A stretch of 18,821 nt of DNA, from NCBI GenBank assembly GCA_902462015.1, contig CABPZV010000019.1, forward strand, positions 1 to 18,821, in the 5' to 3' direction. The notes under the pieces were generated by a model. It made no database searches and was not told where the DNA came from. It saw only the letters and a list, made by a program, of their open reading frames with translations. The DNA comes from an uncultured Eubacteriales bacterium (GTDB taxonomy: Bacteria; Bacillota; Clostridia; Oscillospirales; CAG-272). Below are positions 15,087 to 18,821 of the stretch, in pieces (positions within the stretch are counted from its first letter, which is position 1; each line of letters starts with the position of its first letter). A program made the position numbers and the translations under genes.

Positions 15087-16298
15087 TTATTTGCCTTTTC
15101 CGCTGTAAATATTAAAGTAGAACCATACCGCAGCAGTAAAAAGCATTGGATACAATGATGCAAGCATAAATCCTGTGTTCAACCCTAAACTGGAGGAAAT
15201 AGCCCCAACAGTCCACGGTCCAACCGCACAGCCTATATCTCCAAAAAGCGAAAGCTTTCCGGAAATTTTTGTTCCACCTCCGGGAAATAAACGAGAGGCA
15301 AGAGCAAATGCACCTGGACACATTAGTCCAACAAAAAATCCTGTGAAGCTGCATGCCATAAGCGACAGAACGGGAATACTGGAAAATCCGGAAATAATAT
15401 AACATACCGCAGCGCCGCATCCGCTGAAAAGCAAAGCCGTACGAAGCGAAAGCCTCTTTCCGTATATTCCGTAAATCATTCTCGAGGCTCCCATAAGAGC
15501 AGCAAAAACACACGGTCCCAGAAGATCTCCGGCAAATTTGAAGATACCCAAGGTACTTTCAGCATATGCAGAGATCCACTGCGAAATTCCTTGCTCAGCA
15601 GCTCCTCCGCATCCGATTATTAAGAGTATAATAATTAATCCGCCGCGTCTGCCTCGTCCTACATATTCCTGTTTTTCAATTTGTTCTCCCATATTTTCTC
15701 CGATTTCAGGAAGAGAAATTATATAGAAAAATACTGAATTGATAAGAGGCAGCAAAGACCATGCAAGGGGTATTAGATTCCAATTTTTATCGTCAATAAA
15801 ACACAGCGATAAAGATGTGAAAATAATAACCATAACCTGACCTATACTACCAAAAGAATGCAGAATACTGAACCTCATCGCTGAAGAATGTTCTCCTCGC
15901 GGCAGTGAGTCCATCAGCGGATTTACAAGCACTTCTACAAGCCCCGCTCCGGTCTGTGTGACAGAAACTGCCGCTATCACACACGGATAAACAAAATCTC
16001 CGGAGACGAATTCCGGAAGAACCCCAAGTAAAAGCAAGCCAGAGAAAATAAAAATATGCGCAATTATTCCGGAAATTTTTGCTCCTATTTTGTCACAAAA
16101 CATCCCTGCAAATGCATCGGACACTATCTGAGCTGCAAATCCACACAGTACAATTACCGCAAGTTCAGATACGTTTAAATTGTATATCTTTGAAAATATT
16201 ACAAAAAAAAGCGGAGGCAAATTTGCTGCGACCGCCTGACAGATACATCCGATACAGCACACACATGCCGCGCCGCGGTAACTTTTATTCTTTCCCAT
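15087..16298 (-). CDS. MFS transporter (sugar-type)
   Basis: This 403-residue protein has about twelve hydrophobic segments in two halves split by a charged loop near residue 205 (EIGENMGEQIEKQEYVGRGR). FAGMFCDKIGAK (63-74) is the motif-A loop between helices 2 and 3. The sequence resembles FucP/sugar-cation symporter-like MFS proteins common in Bacillota, but the substrate cannot be read. AAGGAG lies 9 nt before ATG 16298; an upstream in-frame ATG at 16355 is rejected because that site would then be internal. It sits just upstream of the TIM-barrel/uxaC unit on the same strand, with a 210-nt gap holding that unit's promoter. Hexuronate or sugar uptake is therefore a reasonable inference. I see no strong promoter of its own; repeat D lies 88 nt upstream. 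Confidence 0.85.
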   Translation of the reverse strand: MGKNKSYRGAACVCCIGCICQAVAANLPPLFFVIFSKIYNLNVSELAVIVLCGFAAQIVSDAFAGMFCDKIGAKISGIIAHIFIFSGLLLLGVLPEFVSGDFVYPCVIAAVSVTQTGAGLVEVLVNPLMDSLPRGEHSSAMRFSILHSFGSIGQVMVIIFTSLSLCFIDDKNWNLIPLAWSLLPLINSVFFYIISLPEIGENMGEQIEKQEYVGRGRRGGLIIILLIIGCGGAAEQGISQWISAYAESTLGIFKFAGDLLGPCVFAALMGASRMIYGIYGKRLSLRTALLFSGCGAAVCYIISGFSSIPVLSLMACSFTGFFVGLMCPGAFALASRLFPGGGTKISGKLSLFGDIGCAVGPWTVGAISSSLGLNTGFMLASLYPMLFTAAVWFYFNIYSGKGK

Positions 16299-16385
16299 AT
16301 GTAAAAACTCCTTTGTCCTGAAACAAAATATATTGTGCTGGAAAACATACAGCATTTATATAATAAAGTTCATATACAAAATTAG

Positions 16386-16546
16386 TTCAATAAGGCGCAT
16401 AGCGCCGTCATGGAGTGTTTCGGCGGTGGATTATACCATCACTGAAAAATAAAGTGGAACCCACCACATATAAAGTCCAATACCTGTTAACCGATGTCCC
16501 TTACAGTCAACCGTCTTGATAGACGGGACATCCTCATTTAGTTATA
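16386..16546 (+). repeat. Structured intergenic repeat, copy D (divergent)
   Basis: This 161-bp copy keeps the ends (TTCAATAAGG; TTTAGTTATA) and the overall plan but not the middle sequence. The first hairpin is GGCGC-ATA-GCGCC (16394-16406), where A and B have GGGGC-TTTA-GCCCC. The closing stem is GATGTCCC (16493-16500) with GGGACATC (16525-16532), around a CCGTCT-TGAT-AGACGG hairpin (16511-16526) that shares G16525 and G16526 with it. The central hairpin of B and C is replaced by other pairings (GGTGG..CCATC). It fills most of the gap between divergent MFS and metal-permease genes, ending 16 nt before the permease start codon. Confidence 0.65.
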
Positions 16547-16562
16547 ATAAATCGGTAATATC

Positions 16563-17405
16563 ATGAATACATTTTTTCAAAATATTCAGCTTCTGCTGTC
16601 ATATTCTTTTGTGCAAAAAGCTCTGATTGTAGGTCCTCTTATTGCAGTTTGCTCAGCACTTCTCGGAGTATCACTCGTTACAAACCGGCGCGCAATGATA
16701 GGCGACGGTTTATCCCATGTAAGCTTCTGCGCCGTATCGATTGCGCTCGCCGCCGGAATTGCACCCATGGCATTGTCAGTTCCCACCGTGATAATATCCG
16801 CGGTTCTCATTCTCCGGAGCAAAGAATACAACGATTCTGACGCTTCAATCGCACTCTTTTCGGGAGGAGCGCTTGCCGCCGGAACTTTTGTACTTTCAGC
16901 GGTCAAAGGTATGAACATGGATGTCAGCGACTATATGTTCGGCTCGATGTTTACTCTGACAAATGCAGATACTTTCATCTGTATTCTCTGTTCAATCCTT
17001 GTAGTAATATGCTATTTTATACTTTACAGACGTATTTTTGCTGTCAATTTCGATGAAGCTTTTGCATCTGCGGTCGGAATAAATACAGGTAAATACAGCT
17101 ATATAATAGCTGTTTTCACAGCAGTCACTATAGTAACCGGTATGAAAATCATGGGAGTAATGCTTGTTACTACACTTACCGCTTTTCCGACACTTGCAGC
17201 AATTCAGGTGTGTAAATGCTACCGCTCAACTACAGTTTTTGCGGCTGTATCATCACTTGCCTGTTTTATAACAGGACTTATAATTTCTCTGGCTGCGTCA
17301 ACTCCTGCCGGAGCTACTGTTGTTCTCGTATATTTTTCACTTCTCATTATATGCTGCGGCTTTAAAAGAGTTCAAAATGGTATTTATAAAATAAAAAATA
17401 AATGA
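16563..17405 (+). CDS. Metal ABC transporter permease (ZnuB/TroC family)
   Basis: This 280-residue integral membrane protein has about eight hydrophobic segments. It carries the family motif GDGLSHVSFCAVSIA (47-61), equivalent to the GDALSHAVLPG block of zinc/manganese/iron permeases, and IMGVMLVTTLTAFPTLAA in the second half. Such permeases pair with an ATPase and a metal-binding lipoprotein to import Zn(II), Mn(II) or Fe(II). Neither partner is in the window: upstream are repeat D and a divergent MFS gene, downstream a hairpin and then padR. The ribosome-binding site before ATG 16563 is weak, and the leader is essentially the right end of repeat D. Length is normal. The metal cannot be inferred. 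Either partners are encoded elsewhere, or the operon was broken at its 5' side. Confidence 0.9.
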   Translation: MNTFFQNIQLLLSYSFVQKALIVGPLIAVCSALLGVSLVTNRRAMIGDGLSHVSFCAVSIALAAGIAPMALSVPTVIISAVLILRSKEYNDSDASIALFSGGALAAGTFVLSAVKGMNMDVSDYMFGSMFTLTNADTFICILCSILVVICYFILYRRIFAVNFDEAFASAVGINTGKYSYIIAVFTAVTIVTGMKIMGVMLVTTLTAFPTLAAIQVCKCYRSTTVFAAVSSLACFITGLIISLAASTPAGATVVLVYFSLLIICCGFKRVQNGIYKIKNK

Positions 17406-17422
17406 TATAAAATCAGTTTAAG

Positions 17423-17470
17423 AACAAATCGCACCTCTTCTGCCTTAAAGCAGAAGAGGTGCGATTTGTT
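17423..17470 (+). terminator. Long perfect hairpin after the metal permease gene
   Basis: Arms 17423-17443 and 17450-17470 are perfect reverse complements over 21 bp around a 6-nt CTTAAA loop. It begins 18 nt after the permease stop codon. The exit side reads TTTGTT then CACGC, so the U-tract is poor, but the stem is very stable. It most likely ends or protects the 3' end of the permease transcript. Confidence 0.6.
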
Positions 17471-17628
17471 CACGCTTTAACGGCTGACACCTTACAGGAT
17501 ATGGACAAATTTAATAAAGGCTGAGAGCCTGTCATAAGGCGGTATTGACAGTACGAATGTAGAGACAGATATATCTTAATTTATTTATATACTTCTAAAA
17601 AAAATATACTTAAATTTTATAATATACA
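17471..17628 (+). other. Intergenic stretch before the padR promoter, nothing firm
   Basis: No ORF or repeat copy is seen. Pairings CTGTC/GACAG and GGCT/AGCC occur around 17520-17560 and could form a small fold. The stretch lies upstream of the padR promoter, so it would not be in the padR transcript; it would be transcribed only by read-through from the permease gene. Confidence 0.25.
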
Positions 17629-17657
17629 TTGACAGACGAGGTAAAAAGTGATATTAT
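17629..17657 (+). promoter_or_regulatory. Promoter of the padR operon
   Basis: TTGACA (17629-17634), a 17-bp spacer and TATTAT (17652-17657) form a strong sigma-A promoter. The -10 lies inside TGATATTATCA, a perfect palindrome at 17649-17659 that could be a binding site for the adjacent PadR protein (autoregulation inferred). The leader is about 30 nt and carries AGGAGG at 17681-17686. Confidence 0.75.
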
Positions 17658-17692
17658 CAATTATACAGACCTATATCAAAAGGAGGTGCATT

Positions 17693-18034
17693 ATGTCAAT
17701 TGCAGGAGATCTTATCAGAGGACACACAGAAGCGGTTATTCTTGCAAGACTTATGATTTCCGACAGTTACGGTTATGAAATCAACAAAAACATTATGACG
17801 ATTTCAAACGGGCAGCTTGAGCTTAAAGAAGCCACGCTCTATACAGCTTTCAGACGTCTCGAAGCATCAGGATTTATTACATCATACTGGGGTGACGGAG
17901 ACGCGGCAAGACGAAGATACTATGCAATCACTCCGCTTGGACGTGAAGAATATGCAAGGCTGTCATACGAATGGGAAAATACGAAACAAATTATGGATAA
18001 ATTACTGAAGGGAGATAACCTAAATGAGAGATAA
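17693..18034 (+). CDS. PadR family transcriptional regulator
   Basis: This 113-residue protein is a compact PadR winged helix-turn-helix. SDSYGYEINKNI is the first helix-turn, LKEATLYTAFRRLEASGFI is the recognition-helix region, and GDAARRRYYAITPLGREEY is the wing with its basic tip. A short C-terminal dimerisation helix follows, as in PadR subfamily 2. These proteins repress their own operon until a ligand or signal relieves them. ATG 17693 is chosen because AGGAGG stands 6 nt upstream; a further in-frame ATG at 17648 lies inside the promoter and is rejected. The last 11 nt overlap the next gene, so the two are translationally coupled. Confidence 0.95.
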   Translation: MSIAGDLIRGHTEAVILARLMISDSYGYEINKNIMTISNGQLELKEATLYTAFRRLEASGFITSYWGDGDAARRRYYAITPLGREEYARLSYEWENTKQIMDKLLKGDNLNER

Positions 18035-18698
18035 ATTAATTACCTACGTCGATTATTTGTTCGCAGGAGCACCTGAAACACAGGAAAACCGTGATCTTAA
18101 AAACGAAGTTCTCCAAAATACCCTTGAAAGATACGATGATCTGATTGCCTCCGGAAAAGCGCCGGGAGCTGCCTATAACCTTGCAATTTCCGGAATCGGA
18201 GACGTTTCGGAAATGCTGGACAAAGGAGAATTCATTACGCAAAATCCCACCGTTATGAGCTCACCTTTACTACCTGCCGATGAAAAAAACGAAAATAAAA
18301 AAACAGTGTCAAAACTTATGCTCGCTGTCTCAGTCATACTGTATATCTGCTGTGTAATTCCCGTCATCACTATACAAAATGAAGCGGGTGTCTGCCTTAT
18401 GTTCGTAATGATTGCCATAGCAACCGCACTAATAATATTCAGACCTGATTCAAATACAAACGAAAAAAATACCGTCATTTCCGATAATTCATTATCTCAA
18501 GAACAGCGTCTGCACAAATCGATAAAAGGAACAGTATTTTCACTGTTTACAGCAATATATTTTATAGTCAGCTTTATAACCGAAGCATGGCATATAACCT
18601 GGATAATTTTTCTGATTGCAGCTTCCGTCTCAAAACTTATTAATGCAATTTTAGACTTACATCAGGAAATAAAATCAGATGTTAAAGAAAGATACTAA
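18024..18698 (+). CDS. Permease prefix domain 1 / HAAS-like membrane protein
   Basis: This 224-residue protein has an N-terminal soluble helical domain (1-70) with LITYVDYLFAGAPET, then DLKNEVLQNTLERYDDLIAS and AISGIGDVSEML. This is the permease prefix/HAAS pattern found next to PadR regulators. Four membrane helices follow: about 96-116, 120-138, 170-190 and 192-214. The domain is thought to take part in signalling or interaction with partner membrane proteins; no enzymatic residues are visible. Its start overlaps the padR end by 11 nt, with GGGAG as ribosome-binding site. In this gene order the PadR protein probably controls its expression. Confidence 0.85.
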   Translation: MRDKLITYVDYLFAGAPETQENRDLKNEVLQNTLERYDDLIASGKAPGAAYNLAISGIGDVSEMLDKGEFITQNPTVMSSPLLPADEKNENKKTVSKLMLAVSVILYICCVIPVITIQNEAGVCLMFVMIAIATALIIFRPDSNTNEKNTVISDNSLSQEQRLHKSIKGTVFSLFTAIYFIVSFITEAWHITWIIFLIAASVSKLINAILDLHQEIKSDVKERY

Positions 18699-18821
18699 AA
18701 TCAATTCTATCAACTTAGATTCAACAGCACATAAAATTTTAACACCTTATATGGCAGTCCCCAGAAAGGCATGGTTCTATAAATATGAAAAGAAACGCAG
18801 CTTCAAGAATTATAATAAATA
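18679..18821 (+). CDS. Start of an unrecognised ORF, cut by window edge
   Basis: An ATG at 18679 opens a frame running to the window end (47 codons) without a stop. It overlaps the preceding gene by 20 nt, with AGGAAA 10 nt before it. The peptide (MLKKDTKINSINLDS, later VPRKAWFYKYEKKRSFKNY) is basic and matches no family I know. A rival start is ATG 18785 in another frame, giving MKRNAASRIIIN, which looks like the beginning of a signal or membrane-anchor segment as in third genes of PadR/HAAS cassettes; it has no well-placed ribosome-binding site. Only one is likely real, and the window ends too soon to decide. Confidence 0.35.
   Translation, partial: MLKKDTKINSINLDSTAHKILTPYMAVPRKAWFYKYEKKRSFKNYNK

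Noticed and set aside
16310..16392. MFS promoter using TTGAAC from the left end of repeat D
   Set aside because: The nearest fair -10 (TATTAT) would need a 19-bp spacer; too weak to list.
17431..17570. Possible lysine riboswitch (AGAGGTGCGA) or TPP riboswitch (GGCTGAGAG, later GTAGAGA)
   Set aside because: The lysine core elements (GCCGAAG, GGCTGTCA, GAGGGCTA) are missing and AGAGGTGCGA is buried in a perfect hairpin. The TPP segment GAACCTGA is absent. No lysine or thiamine gene follows.

Overview
The window looks like chromosomal DNA from a low-GC Bacillota, most likely a gut-type Clostridia (inferred). The grounds are AT-rich intergenic DNA, strong sigma-A style promoters (TTGACA-17-TATAAT class), AGGAGG-type ribosome binding sites, a GTP-dependent PEP carboxykinase, and a PadR plus permease-prefix membrane protein pair. 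I see no phage, plasmid, CRISPR or insertion sequence gene. What stands out is a family of structured intergenic repeats, four copies in 18.8 kb.

Layout. 1-345 (minus): the N-terminal part of ispE, cut by the window edge. 386-602: repeat copy A. 687-1808 (minus): a DUF362 protein with a C-terminal two-cluster ferredoxin. 2136-2900 (plus): trmO, divergent from DUF362, with facing promoters in the 327-bp gap. 2993-4933 (minus): an ABC exporter whose 5' leader holds repeat B. 4951-5544: repeats B and C in direct orientation, with C supplying the stop codon of the YgjP-like metallopeptidase (5540-6316, minus). 6546-8336 (minus): pckG with its own promoter and terminator. 8583-9437 (minus): rsmA. 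9517-9591 (plus): tRNA-Thr(CGU) with an extended -10 promoter and a terminator. 9841-14876 (minus): a probable operon of a sugar isomerase/epimerase-like TIM barrel, uxaC and a MacB/FtsX-type ABC protein. 15087-16298 (minus): an MFS transporter. 16386-16546: repeat D. 16563-17405 (plus): a metal-ABC permease without its usual partners. 17693-18821 (plus): padR, a permease-prefix-domain membrane protein, and the start of another ORF running off the window.

How the genes fit together. The MFS carrier, TIM-barrel protein and UxaC could form a small hexuronate uptake and catabolism cluster; the MacB-like protein sits 49 nt after uxaC and may be co-transcribed. The PadR cassette has the usual regulator-first arrangement with overlapping coding ends. 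The rest are housekeeping genes (ispE, trmO, pckG, rsmA, tRNA-Thr) in short or single-gene units.

The most novel item is the repeat family. Copies A-D share a left end (TTCAATAAGG), a short GC hairpin whose stem changes in a compensatory way in copy D, and a right end (CCTAAGTTATA or close to it). All four have an ATGT..CCC / GGG..ACAT closing stem around a domain of variable sequence and length, which in copy A has expanded in tandem. All copies lie between genes, abutting start or stop codons. This fits a non-autonomous mobile element or a structured RNA family; no mobilising gene is in the window.
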